This document shows, piece by piece, positions 50,941 to 59,898 of a stretch of DNA of 64,000 nt. Source of the DNA: Paenibacillus cymbidii (GTDB lineage Bacteria > Bacillota > Bacilli > Paenibacillales > NBRC-103111). Location: contig NZ_SHLX01000010.1 in assembly GCF_004764705.1 (NCBI RefSeq), positions 223,824-287,823 on the forward strand. Reading direction: 5' to 3'. A program made the translations under genes and the position numbers. Numbering within the stretch: position 1 is the first letter of the stretch; every line of letters begins with the position of its first letter. The notes beneath the pieces were generated by a model, which was not told the DNA's origin, ran no database searches, and saw only the letters and a list, made by a program, of their open reading frames with translations.

Positions 50941-52809
50941 TTATTCCGCCGAATGGATGCCGCTGCCGGCTCCTCTGCGCCTTGGCTGCCTATCGCGTTC
51001 GTCGCGTGCCTGCGGTTCTTCCGCAGAAGCCGCGGCGGCTGCCGCGAACTGGGTTTCGTACAATGTCGCATACAAACCGCCGGCAGCCAGCAGCTCCGCA
51101 TGCGTGCCCTGCGCCACGATGCGGCCCTGGTCGAGCACGACGATGTTGTCGGCGGCGAGCACTGTGGAGAGACGGTGCGCGATGACGAGCGTCGTCCGGC
51201 TGCCGAGCAGCCCTTCCAGCGCAGCCTGCACGTAAGCTTCGGACTGCGAATCGAGATGCGACGTCGCTTCGTCGAGAATAAGCACGCGCGGATCGCGCAG
51301 AATGGCGCGCGCAATCGAGAGGCGCTGCCGCTCGCCGCCGGACAGCCGGTAGCCGCGTTCGCCGACGACGGTATCGTAGCCGTCCGGAAGCGCCGCGATC
51401 GCGTCGTGGATGTAAGCTTTGCGGCACGCTTCGATCAGCTCGGCGTCCGTGGCGTTTTCGCGCGCGAAGCGCAGGTTGCCCGCGATCGTGCCGTGGAACA
51501 GGAACGATTCCTGGGTAACAACAGCGATCGAGCTGCGCAGCGATTCGAGCGTAACGTCGCGGATATCGTGGCCGTCGAGCAGAACGGCGCCGGCGGTTGG
51601 GTCGTAAAGCCGCGCCGTCATGCTGATCAAGGTCGATTTGCCGGCGCCGCTCGGGCCGACCAGCGCAACCGTTTGCCCCGGCTCGGCTGTGAAGCTAACG
51701 TCGCGCAGCGCATATCGTTTCGGCCGGTAGGCGAACGACACGCCGCGGAACTCGACGCGGCCGCGCACGCCGGCCAGCGTCCTGGCGTTCGGCGCATCGA
51801 CGATGTCGGGCGCCAGGTCCATGTACTCGAAAATGCGCTGAAAAATGCCGAGCGCCGTAGCCAGCTCGAGATGCAGGTTAAGCAGCGACTGGGTCGGTTC
51901 GTACAGCCGGCGGATGTAAGAGACGAAGGCGATGATGCTGCCGAGCGACATCGCGCCGGAGATCACGTTCCAGCCGCCGTACAAATAAATGATCGCCGTG
52001 CCGAACGGCACGAGCAGCGCCAGCGCCGTCCCGTACCAGCGGCCGATGAGCGCCAGCCGCAGCTCAAGCCCCATGACGCGGTCGTTCAGCTGGCGAAACT
52101 GCCGCTCTTGCGAAGTTTCCTGCGTGAAAATGCGCGTCAGCATGGCGCCCGAAACGCCGAACGATTCGGTCAGCTGCGACGACATGTCGCCTCTGGCCTT
52201 CTGCGCGTCGAGCCGCAGCGTTTTGCGCAGGGCGGATACTTTGCGCACGGGGATGAGGAACAGCGGCACGATAGTGAGCGCAAGCAGCGCGAGCCGCCAG
52301 TCGAGCCGGAACAAGATGGCGGCGGTGCCGAGCACCGTAATCGCCTGGGTGATCGCCTGCACGACGGTGCCGGTCACCGCGCTTTGCACGGCTTGCACGT
52401 CGCCGACGAGCCGTTGGATCACGTCGCCGGTGCGGGTGGACGTGAAGAAGGCGATCGATTGGCGCTGCAAATTATGGAACAGCGTGTAGCGCAAGTCGCG
52501 CATGACGCTTTGCCCCACCTGGTTGTTCAGGTGGTTTTGCCAGATGCCGATCAGGCCGCTGGCCGCCGGCAGTGCGATCATCAGCAGCGCCAGCGTGACG
52601 AGCATCGTTTTGTCGGCGCCGGGGATCGCCGTGTCGACGATTTCTTTCATCAGCAGCGGCGGGACAAGCCCGATCAGCGTCGTGGTGAGCGCCAGCACCA
52701 GGATGACCGCGAGCCGCCGCCAATACGGCCGAAACAGCCGGAACACGCGTCCCAGCTTCACATCTTTGAACGTAGCCCTCGCTTCGTTTTTGTCGCTCAG
52801 TCCTCGCAA
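50941..52809 (-). CDS. ABC exporter with fused membrane and ATPase domains (MsbA/BmrA type)
   Basis: This 622-residue half-transporter has six membrane helices in the first 320 residues. The nucleotide-binding domain has Walker A GPSGAGKST (about 384-392), signature LSGGERQR (about 487), Walker B VLILDEATSHLD (about 508) and the H-loop VIAHRLST. It should export lipids, peptides or drugs as a homodimer. The C-terminus has an Ala/Glu/Arg-rich tail. A TTG start at 52809 is preferred because GGGAGGG lies 7 bases upstream; the longer frame to 52854 lacks a ribosome site. Confidence 0.92.
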   Translation of the reverse strand: MRGLSDKNEARATFKDVKLGRVFRLFRPYWRRLAVILVLALTTTLIGLVPPLLMKEIVDTAIPGADKTMLVTLALLMIALPAASGLIGIWQNHLNNQVGQSVMRDLRYTLFHNLQRQSIAFFTSTRTGDVIQRLVGDVQAVQSAVTGTVVQAITQAITVLGTAAILFRLDWRLALLALTIVPLFLIPVRKVSALRKTLRLDAQKARGDMSSQLTESFGVSGAMLTRIFTQETSQERQFRQLNDRVMGLELRLALIGRWYGTALALLVPFGTAIIYLYGGWNVISGAMSLGSIIAFVSYIRRLYEPTQSLLNLHLELATALGIFQRIFEYMDLAPDIVDAPNARTLAGVRGRVEFRGVSFAYRPKRYALRDVSFTAEPGQTVALVGPSGAGKSTLISMTARLYDPTAGAVLLDGHDIRDVTLESLRSSIAVVTQESFLFHGTIAGNLRFARENATDAELIEACRKAYIHDAIAALPDGYDTVVGERGYRLSGGERQRLSIARAILRDPRVLILDEATSHLDSQSEAYVQAALEGLLGSRTTLVIAHRLSTVLAADNIVVLDQGRIVAQGTHAELLAAGGLYATLYETQFAAAAAASAEEPQARDERDRQPRRRGAGSGIHSAE

Positions 52810-53379
52810 GTTTTTGCCCTCCCTTGCCGTGTTGCTCCTTCCGGGTGAAAGCATGTTTTTATCATACCGCTTTTTCGGATGGTGTGGGAGGATAAAACTT
52901 ACTCAAATTTGATTAGTGGGCAATGTCCGTAGTCCGGCAATCGTTCCGCCGTCCCGACGGCTTCTTATCTGCAAATCGACCTTTTCGGAGTAATATGCCT
53001 ATAATCGCGCCCTACTCGTTCGCCGTCAAGCTGCTTGCTCAAATAGTGCATCCGTCTGGTTGAAGTAGAAGCTCGCTTTGTTTTTCGACCGCTGACAGGT
53101 TCGTGATATAGGCACTTCGGTCAGAAAATAGAGCGCCGCGAAGTATTCGTCTTGTCCGTTTTGGATAGTGGGGGAGTAGTGGAAGGTAACGAGGATGGCG
53201 GAAGTAGTGGGAGGTGGTGGGGCGATGAGAGGTTGCGGGGATGGCGGGAGTAGCAGAAGGTGATGGGCTGATGGGAATGGTAAAGGAGGGGCGTTAAAAA
53301 GCAACATAAACTTCCTCAAAATAGCATCCATTTGCATGACCGCCTGCTGTCGGGCCGGCCTCGGATCAGGCATGTTTCA
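52810..53379. other. Non-coding stretch with a purine-rich, G-rich patch
   Basis: No convincing gene is seen between the exporter and the hairpin quartet. From about 53165 to 53290 the plus strand is very rich in G and A. It includes an imperfect 26-bp direct repeat (53191-53216 and 53237-53262, both containing GGATGGCGG with one surrounding change set) and many GG/GGG runs. The stretch could form G-rich structures; nothing more can be said. Confidence 0.5.
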
Positions 53380-53571
53380 AAATAAGCCATGTTTTGTTGG
53401 CTATTTCATCAAAAAGGTGCAGTCGCGAAGAAATAGCCAGTGATTTCGCTGGCTATTTCATAAAAAAGCTCATTTTTGGGGCAGTTTACGCAGAATAGGC
53501 CATGTTTTCACTGGCTATTTTCGATGCGGCGAGTGAAATTGGGCGAATAAGCCATTTTTTATTGGCTATTT
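53380..53571. repeat. Hairpin quartet with AAATAGCC-type stems, spacing 51.5/62/51.5
   Basis: Four inverted repeats lie at 53380-53406, 53431-53458, 53493-53520 and 53545-53571, with stems that are variants of AAATA(A)GCC and GGCTATTT. The second (AAATAGCCAG with CTGGCTATTT) is perfect. The spacers are 24, 34 and 24 nt. Total length and spacing equal those of the array at 15497-15688, while spacer sequences are not obviously related. The array ends 16 bp before the stop of the MFS gene. Confidence 0.85.
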
Positions 53572-53587
53572 TGCGAATGGGGCGGCT

Positions 53588-54877
53588 TTACCCACCCGCC
53601 AGCGCGCCCCGTTTGCGCGTGCCGTACCAGAACAGGACCGAGCCGGCGGCGGCAATAGCGGCCGAGATCAGCAGCAGCGACGTTATCGATACTTGCGAAG
53701 TCAACAGCGTGCTGGTGAGCGGGCCGAGAGTGCCGCGGAAACCGAACATCATCAAATGAAGCCCGAACAGCGTCGCTTCGCGGCCCGGTACGATACGCAG
53801 CAAAAACGACAGGATGCCGAAGTCCCAAATCGCTTCGCCTATTCCTTGCACGGCATTGCCCGCAATGACGGCCGAATACGTGCCCCATGCGCCGTAAAGG
53901 AACGGCACGACGGCATAAGCGGCGATGCCGCCAAACAAAATATATTTCAAATCGAAACGGTCGATCAGCCGGCCGCCCAAAAAGTAAGTCAGCAGCAACC
54001 CGGCAAAATAGCCGACGCGGGCGTAGCCGATCTGCACGTTGCTGAGCTCGAGCACGTCGACTTGCACGATTTGGTAAAGCGGGCTGGCGAGCATATTGCC
54101 GAAGCCGGAAAACATCGTGGCGACCAGAAACACGAGCAGCATGCGATTGCCGGAAACAAGCTGCCATTGATCGCGCAGCGAAAACCGCTTTGCGCCTTTC
54201 GCCGAAGTCGCTCCGTTCCCCGCACTTGCCTCGATCGCCGCCCCCGCTTCGCTTTCGCCGTTTGCCGCGGCCGGCAGCTTCAACCGCGTAAACAGCAAAA
54301 TCGACGTCACGCCGGCCGCCACGGCGGCGAACAGCGGGCCGGACGGGCCGGACCAGTCCGCCCAACTGCCGACCGCGTAAGCGAGCGGAATCATCAGGCA
54401 GCCCATCGCCACGCGCACGTAGCCGAGCAGCCGGCCGCGGATGTCGGCCGGGTACATGCGCGGAACCAGCGCCGCATAAGCCGTCGCATTAATGCCCATC
54501 AGCAGCTGGTAAAGAAACGACGTGCCGAGGAAAACGCCGGCCACCGGAAAAAAAGCGGGCAACAACATCAGCAGCCGCCCGATCAAGTTCGGCACGACGA
54601 CGAACGGGAGCGGATTGCGCGCCTTTTCGACCCACTGCGCCCATAACGGCGAAAAAAGCAGACCAAACGCAGGAGCTGCCGACAACAAGCCGACTTGCAG
54701 GTGGGTTGCCCCTTGCTGAATCGCAAACGTGATGTAGAACTGATTTATAACGACGTTGAACAAGCTGACGATCGAAGCGGCGCCGATGTCGATTTTTGCG
54801 TTGCGCCAAACGTTGGGCATCATGAACAGGCCGAGCTTGTACAACGGTTCGTTTGGTTTCATCAAAGCTCGAAACAC
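53588..54877 (-). CDS. MFS transporter
   Basis: The protein of about 429 residues has around twelve hydrophobic segments and a charged central loop (PAAANGESEAGAAIEASAGN) between the two halves, the pattern of the major facilitator superfamily. Weak MFS motifs such as PRMYPADIRGRLLGY are seen. The start is uncertain: a GTG at 54877 or an ATG at 54862, neither with a good ribosome site. It ends in a short KRGALAGG tail. The substrate is unknown; a drug or sugar efflux role is possible. Confidence 0.87.
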   Translation of the reverse strand: MFRALMKPNEPLYKLGLFMMPNVWRNAKIDIGAASIVSLFNVVINQFYITFAIQQGATHLQVGLLSAAPAFGLLFSPLWAQWVEKARNPLPFVVVPNLIGRLLMLLPAFFPVAGVFLGTSFLYQLLMGINATAYAALVPRMYPADIRGRLLGYVRVAMGCLMIPLAYAVGSWADWSGPSGPLFAAVAAGVTSILLFTRLKLPAAANGESEAGAAIEASAGNGATSAKGAKRFSLRDQWQLVSGNRMLLVFLVATMFSGFGNMLASPLYQIVQVDVLELSNVQIGYARVGYFAGLLLTYFLGGRLIDRFDLKYILFGGIAAYAVVPFLYGAWGTYSAVIAGNAVQGIGEAIWDFGILSFLLRIVPGREATLFGLHLMMFGFRGTLGPLTSTLLTSQVSITSLLLISAAIAAAGSVLFWYGTRKRGALAGG

Positions 54878-55020
54878 CGCGTTTCTGTTGGGATAAAGCG
54901 CACGTCTCCATCATAGGGGAGGAAACGCTTACATGACAAGCCACCAATCGTCGTTTTGTCGAATAATAGCCGCTTTTCGCGAGCCGCGTCACATTACCTC
55001 ACATCAGCGAAATTTTCCCG

Positions 55021-55050
55021 TTGACAATCGTGTTTATCTCCCCCTATAAT
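55021..55050 (+). promoter_or_regulatory. Sigma-A promoter of the fourth sugar locus
   Basis: A perfect TTGACA (55021-55026) and TATAAT (55045-55050) are separated by 18 bp. The first gene of the operon begins at 55144, leaving a leader of about 85 bases. The same TTGACA box precedes the GntR/SBP fusion gene at 62083. Confidence 0.85.
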
Positions 55051-55143
55051 CAAATTAAACCAGAAACAAACTAGAGTATTCTTATCCCGTTAATAATCCT
55101 CAATAACAAACTCAGATGAAACGCAGAAAGAGGTTGGGCAACT

Positions 55144-56133
55144 ATGAAAGCGGTAAAAGGCCGGAACGGTACGGCGGAATTGGTGGAACTCCCGGTTCCG
55201 GAAGTGTTGCCGCAGCATGTGCTGGTGAAGACGGACGTTTCCGCCGTCAGCGTTGGCACGGAACTCATGATGATTCGCGTGAACGGAGAAGCTAATTTAG
55301 GATATAGTGCCACAGGCACCGTGGCTCAAATTGGCGAAGGCGTCACCCACGTCGCACCCGGCCAGCGCGTTGCTTGCTACGGCGTGCCCACGCATCGCGA
55401 GTATTTGCTTGTGCCGAAGCATTTGACCGTGCCCGTGCCGGAAGGCGTGTCGCCGGAAGAAGCGGCCTTTGCCGGCATCGGCGCCATCGCCGTGCATGCG
55501 GTGCGTCAGGCGAATCTTGCCTTCGGCGAAACGATGATCGTCGCCGGCCTCGGCATTCTCGGCCAGGTAATTGCACGTATTGCGCACGCCGCCTGCTACC
55601 GCGTCATCGGCCTCGAGCTGATGGAGGAGCGCTGCCGCATGCTCGAGGCCGCGGGCATTACCGCCTGCCGCAACGAAGCGGAGCTGCGCCGGGCGCTCGA
55701 AGCCGGCGATCCGGCGGTCAAAGGCGCGGACGCCGTGCTGCTGTGCGCCAGCGACCGCAAGCGCAGCATGGTCGACCAGGCGCTCGGCTGGCTGCGCGAC
55801 CGCGGCCGCGTCGTTGTCGTCGGCGATACGGGAACGGAGTTCGACCGCGACCTGCTTTTTATGAAGGAAGCGAGCATCCACATTTCGCGGGCCGGCGGCC
55901 CGGGGCGCTATGAGGAATCGTACGAGAAGCAAGGCGTCGATTACCCGGTCGGCTACGTGCGTTGGACGGAAGGGCGCAACGTCGGCGAATATTTGCGGCT
56001 CGCGGCGGAGAAACGGATCGATATGCGCCAGCTTATTACCGGCGAATGCTCGCTGGCCGGCTTGCCCGCCATGTACGGCAGCCTGGCCAGCGCGCCGCAG
56101 CGATCGATGGGCGTTGTCGTTCGGCATGTTTGA
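55144..56133 (+). CDS. Zinc-type alcohol dehydrogenase-like (MDR) oxidoreductase without zinc ligands
   Basis: This 329-residue medium-chain dehydrogenase has a GroES-like N-terminal half and a Rossmann half with AGLGILGQVIARIA. The usual catalytic zinc motif (Cys plus the GHE stretch) is absent: the region reads VSVGTELMMI and LGYSATGTV. It therefore belongs to a zinc-free subgroup often found in sugar loci. It probably oxidises or reduces a sugar derivative. AGAGGTTGGG precedes the ATG, and a perfect sigma-A promoter lies at 55021-55050. The permease gene follows after 33 bp. Confidence 0.88.
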   Translation: MKAVKGRNGTAELVELPVPEVLPQHVLVKTDVSAVSVGTELMMIRVNGEANLGYSATGTVAQIGEGVTHVAPGQRVACYGVPTHREYLLVPKHLTVPVPEGVSPEEAAFAGIGAIAVHAVRQANLAFGETMIVAGLGILGQVIARIAHAACYRVIGLELMEERCRMLEAAGITACRNEAELRRALEAGDPAVKGADAVLLCASDRKRSMVDQALGWLRDRGRVVVVGDTGTEFDRDLLFMKEASIHISRAGGPGRYEESYEKQGVDYPVGYVRWTEGRNVGEYLRLAAEKRIDMRQLITGECSLAGLPAMYGSLASAPQRSMGVVVRHV

Positions 56134-56166
56134 TCTTCATTATGGGAATAAAGGCGGTGAACGAAC

Positions 56167-57126
56167 ATGCGCGCGAACGGAGCCACGCTGACGGCGCCCG
56201 GCGACAAGCCGGCCCGCTACCGCCGCAGCTTCTGGAAGACGCTTGTCCGGTACAAATGGCTTTACCTGCTGATGCTGCCGGGCGTGCTGTACTACATCAT
56301 TTATCATTATGTGCCGATGTTCGGCCTCTTGATCGCTTTCGAAAACTACAACCTGCTCAAAGGACCGTTTCACAGCGAATGGGTCGGGTTCGCCAACTTC
56401 CGCACTATTTTCAATTCGCCCGACTTTCCGATTCTGATGCGCAACACGCTGTTGCTCAGCTTTTACCGGATTTTGTTCAACATGCTGCCGGACGTGCTGC
56501 TCGCGCTGATGCTGAACGAAATTCGTTCCCGCTGGTTCAAACGGATCGTGCAGACGATTACGTACGGGCCGCATTTTCTGTCCTGGATCATCGTGTACAG
56601 TCTGGTGTTTTCGTTCTTCGCGCCCGGCGCGGGGCTTGTCACCACGTTTTTCCGAGATATCGGCTGGGGCAATCTTGACGTCCTGACCAATTCGGATTAT
56701 TTCCGCCCGATGTTGCTGATCACGGAAATATGGAAAAGCACCGGCTTCGGGGCGATCATCTATCTCGCGGCGCTCGCTTCGATCAACCACGAGCTGTACG
56801 AGGCGGCGGTCGTCGACGGCGCCGGCCGGTGGCGCCAGCTGTGGCATATTACGCTGCCGGGCATCCGAGAAGTGTTCATTCTGCTGCTCATCCTGCGCAT
56901 CGGCAACATCATGGACGCCGGGTTCGAGCAGGTGTACATTTTCCTCAACGCAAGGGTTTACGACGTTGGCGACATTCTCGACACGTGGATATTCCGCCGC
57001 GGCATCGAGCAGATGGAATTCGCCGTGCCGGCCGCCATGGGCGTGTTCAAATCGGTGATCGGGCTCGTGCTCGTCTTCGGCGCCAACAAGCTGGCCAAAA
57101 AAATTAGCGGATCCGGAATCTGGTAG
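56167..57126 (+). CDS. LplB-type sugar ABC transporter permease
   Basis: This 319-residue permease has a basic N-terminus, the typical YLLMLPGVLYYIIYHYVPMF segment and an EAA loop near residue 211 (EAAVVDGAGRWRQLWHITLP). GGCGGTG lies before the ATG. It should form the translocation channel with the YtcP-type product of the next gene, which starts 15 bp downstream. Confidence 0.94.
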   Translation: MRANGATLTAPGDKPARYRRSFWKTLVRYKWLYLLMLPGVLYYIIYHYVPMFGLLIAFENYNLLKGPFHSEWVGFANFRTIFNSPDFPILMRNTLLLSFYRILFNMLPDVLLALMLNEIRSRWFKRIVQTITYGPHFLSWIIVYSLVFSFFAPGAGLVTTFFRDIGWGNLDVLTNSDYFRPMLLITEIWKSTGFGAIIYLAALASINHELYEAAVVDGAGRWRQLWHITLPGIREVFILLLILRIGNIMDAGFEQVYIFLNARVYDVGDILDTWIFRRGIEQMEFAVPAAMGVFKSVIGLVLVFGANKLAKKISGSGIW

Positions 57127-57141
57127 AGGAGGCGAAAGCAC

Positions 57142-58029
57142 ATGATTGCCGCAGCGAAAAAAACGCCGTCCGACCGCGTCGCCGACGCTATCATCTACGG
57201 GATTCTCGGCTTGTTTTGTCTCGCGACGCTGTTTCCGCTTTATTTTGTCGTCGTCATGTCGATTACGCCTTACACCGAAGTGCTGCGCAACGGCGGCTTC
57301 GTCATCGTGCCGAAGTCGTTTACGTTCGACGCGTTCCACGCGATCTTCAGCAGCAATGTCGTGCCGAAGGCCGTGCAGGTGACCGTGTTCATTACCGTCG
57401 TCGGAACGGCGTGCAACCTGCTCATTACGACCATGCTGGCATACCCGTTGTCCAAAAAGTTTTTGCCCGGCCGCAACGTTGTGCTGATGGGGATCGTGTT
57501 TACGATGCTGTTTTCCGGCGGCCTTATCCCGACGTTCCTGACGGTCAAGGCGACCGGACTGATGAACACGCTGTGGGCGCTGATCATCCCCGGCCTGGTG
57601 TCCTCTTTTAACATGCTGATCATGAAAACGTATTTCGAAGGGCTGCCTTACGAAATCGAAGAGGCGGCCAAAGTCGACGGCTGCAGCGACATCGGGACGA
57701 TGGTGCGCATTGTGCTGCCGCTTTCGCTGCCGATCATGGCGACGCTTGGGCTGTTCTACGGCGTGACGCATTGGAATGCGTATTTTGCCGGGATCATGTA
57801 CTTGAACGATCGCCACTTGTACCCGCTGCAGGTGGTGCTGCGGAACATGATAATGTCGCCCGCGGTCAGCCAGGAGCTGGCGGTGCCGCAATCGACGCTG
57901 CAGACGATGCCGCCGGAAACGATCAAGATGGCGACGGTCGTCGTGGCGATCGTGCCGGTCATGATCATCTACCCGTTCCTGCAAAAATATTTCATCAAAG
58001 GCATGCTGCTCGGCGCCGTTAAAGGCTGA
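57142..58029 (+). CDS. YtcP-type sugar ABC transporter permease
   Basis: This 295-residue permease has MLFSGGLIPTFLTVKATGLM, an EAA loop near residue 174 (EAAKVDGCSDIGTMVRIVLP) and ends KGMLLGAVKG. AGAGGAGG lies 7 bases before the ATG. The lipoprotein gene follows 136 bp downstream. Confidence 0.94.
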   Translation: MIAAAKKTPSDRVADAIIYGILGLFCLATLFPLYFVVVMSITPYTEVLRNGGFVIVPKSFTFDAFHAIFSSNVVPKAVQVTVFITVVGTACNLLITTMLAYPLSKKFLPGRNVVLMGIVFTMLFSGGLIPTFLTVKATGLMNTLWALIIPGLVSSFNMLIMKTYFEGLPYEIEEAAKVDGCSDIGTMVRIVLPLSLPIMATLGLFYGVTHWNAYFAGIMYLNDRHLYPLQVVLRNMIMSPAVSQELAVPQSTLQTMPPETIKMATVVVAIVPVMIIYPFLQKYFIKGMLLGAVKG

Positions 58030-58165
58030 CGTACAAGGTTTACTTTTTCGAGGGGGGATGCGGGGCAAGGTTGTCGGGCTGCGGAAGGTCGGTCATACGG
58101 GAATCATGTTTTCATTAGGCTTGGGCAGGCAAAATCGAACGTACGAAAAAAGGGAGGCCAATCGA

Positions 58166-59779
58166 TTGAAAACGTTACCGAAAGCAATGTCCACACTCAT
58201 CGTCGCTTCGCTCGTGTTGTCCGCATGCGGCAGCAATGACAAAAAGGATTCCGCCTCTTCGCCGGCTCCGTCCGCCAGCGCAGGCGCATCGGCTTCGGCC
58301 AGCCCCGCGGCAACCAAAGAGAAGCTGGAGCTCAAGTGGAACGTCATCGCCGACGCTACTTTCCAGCTGCCGTCCGGCGACAAGGACGCGATCAAAAAAA
58401 TCATCGACCAGAAATTCAACGTCGACCTGAAGCTGACTTATTTGCCGATGGGGAACGACTACAATAACAAGCTGAACACGATGATCGCTTCCGGCGACAT
58501 TCCGGACGTCTTCTTCGCCGAAGGCATCGCTTCGAACACGTACATCAAGGACGGCATCGCCCGCGATTTGACCAAGCTGGTGACGCCGCAGACGATGCCG
58601 AACTATTTTAAATACTGGATGAAGGAAGATACGCTGAAAAAGTACCAGGTGCAGAGCGTGTTCAAACGCGCCGCGATCCCTTACGATCCGGACATTTACC
58701 GCACGTTCTATATCCGCAAGGACTGGCTGGACAAGCTTAACCTGAAGATGCCGACGAACTACGACGAACTGGTCAGCGTGATGAAGGCGTTTACGTTCAA
58801 CGACCCGGACGGCAACGGCAAAAACGACACGTACGGCTTCACCGCCGTCGGCAACGGCACGAACATTTCGATGGACTTCCCGGAGTTTTTGAAAAATGGT
58901 TTCGTTGGCGACACTTACGTCAAGGACGACAAGCTGGTCGACGTGCGCACCGACATCGGCATGACGAACGTGCTGAACGACATCAAGAAGCTGATGGATC
59001 TGAAAGTGGTCGATCCGGACTGGCTGCTCAACAAATCGAACCAGCAATATGAAAAAGCGGGCCAAGGCAAAGTCGGCATCATCGTCGGCCAAGGCAAGGA
59101 CATCGCGTTCGACAACAACCCGGCCAGCTTCCAGTACAAAGCGAAGCAGCTCGATCCGAAAGCCGACTGGGAGCCGTTCCATCCGTGGGAGAAGACCGGC
59201 ACCTGGGTCGAAACGATCCCGGGCAACCCGTTCGTCATCAGCTCCAAATCGTCGGAGGCGAAAGTGCAGCGCTCGATCGAAATTCTCGACTGGCTCGCCG
59301 GCGAAGAAGGGTTCCTGCTGACCAAATACGGCACGGCGAACGTCGACTACAAGCGCGACGGCAATAAAATCGAAGTGATCGCCGACGCCTTCAAGAAGGA
59401 CTTCACCGACAACAACAGCTATAATGAAATTTACGGCTGGTTCACGCCGCGCAAGCCGGAAATTTACGGCCTCGACATCGTCGACAGCAAAATTACCGAC
59501 CGCGACAAGAAGATCGTCGAGAAGATCCGTTCCTACAAAATCTTGCCGTCCGTCGGCACGAGCCTTGGCATCAAGGAAGGCATGGACCTTGCCGGCATGC
59601 GCAAGCAAATGAACGTGTACCTGACGCAAGTGCTGTTCAAGGACAAGGACGCTTCGAACTGGCCGCAATATCGCCAGGACATCATGAACAAATACGGCGG
59701 CAAAGCGATTTTTGATTATTATGCGGAGCAAGTGTCGGTCGCTTACGGCAAAACGATAACGTTCAAAGCGGAGAATTAA
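58166..59779 (+). CDS. Sugar ABC transporter substrate-binding lipoprotein, LplA/LipO type
   Basis: This 537-residue extracellular solute-binding protein has a lipoprotein signal (STLIVASLVLSAC), a Ser/Ala/Pro-rich tether and a large binding domain from LELKWNVIADATFQLPSGDK. The TTG start at 58166 is chosen because GGGAGG lies 8 bases upstream; the frame is open further upstream, but that part has no signal-peptide character. It completes the importer with the two permeases before it. Confidence 0.93.
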   Translation: MKTLPKAMSTLIVASLVLSACGSNDKKDSASSPAPSASAGASASASPAATKEKLELKWNVIADATFQLPSGDKDAIKKIIDQKFNVDLKLTYLPMGNDYNNKLNTMIASGDIPDVFFAEGIASNTYIKDGIARDLTKLVTPQTMPNYFKYWMKEDTLKKYQVQSVFKRAAIPYDPDIYRTFYIRKDWLDKLNLKMPTNYDELVSVMKAFTFNDPDGNGKNDTYGFTAVGNGTNISMDFPEFLKNGFVGDTYVKDDKLVDVRTDIGMTNVLNDIKKLMDLKVVDPDWLLNKSNQQYEKAGQGKVGIIVGQGKDIAFDNNPASFQYKAKQLDPKADWEPFHPWEKTGTWVETIPGNPFVISSKSSEAKVQRSIEILDWLAGEEGFLLTKYGTANVDYKRDGNKIEVIADAFKKDFTDNNSYNEIYGWFTPRKPEIYGLDIVDSKITDRDKKIVEKIRSYKILPSVGTSLGIKEGMDLAGMRKQMNVYLTQVLFKDKDASNWPQYRQDIMNKYGGKAIFDYYAEQVSVAYGKTITFKAEN

Positions 59780-59815
59780 TCGGACCGGTTGTATGGACAA
59801 AAGGCGTCAAAGGCG

Positions 59816-59838
59816 GCCGCCCTCTTCAGGAGGGCGGC
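59816..59838 (+). promoter_or_regulatory. GC-rich stem-loop after the lipoprotein gene
   Basis: GCCGCCCTC (59816-59824) and GAGGGCGGC (59830-59838) are perfectly complementary around a five-base loop. No T-run follows. Its position after the binding-protein gene parallels the stem-loop at 2965-2995, suggesting the same role in mRNA stability or partial termination. Confidence 0.6.
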
Positions 59839-59898
59839 GCAGCCGTTTGCGGCGCGTGACTGGCCGCATCGCATCACATCGGGAGGAGGATGGGACAG

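Noticed and set aside
53026..53373. 115-codon minus-strand frame in the gap before the hairpin quartet
   Set aside because: Proline/leucine-rich low-complexity translation of the purine-rich patch, no ribosome site and no family resemblance.
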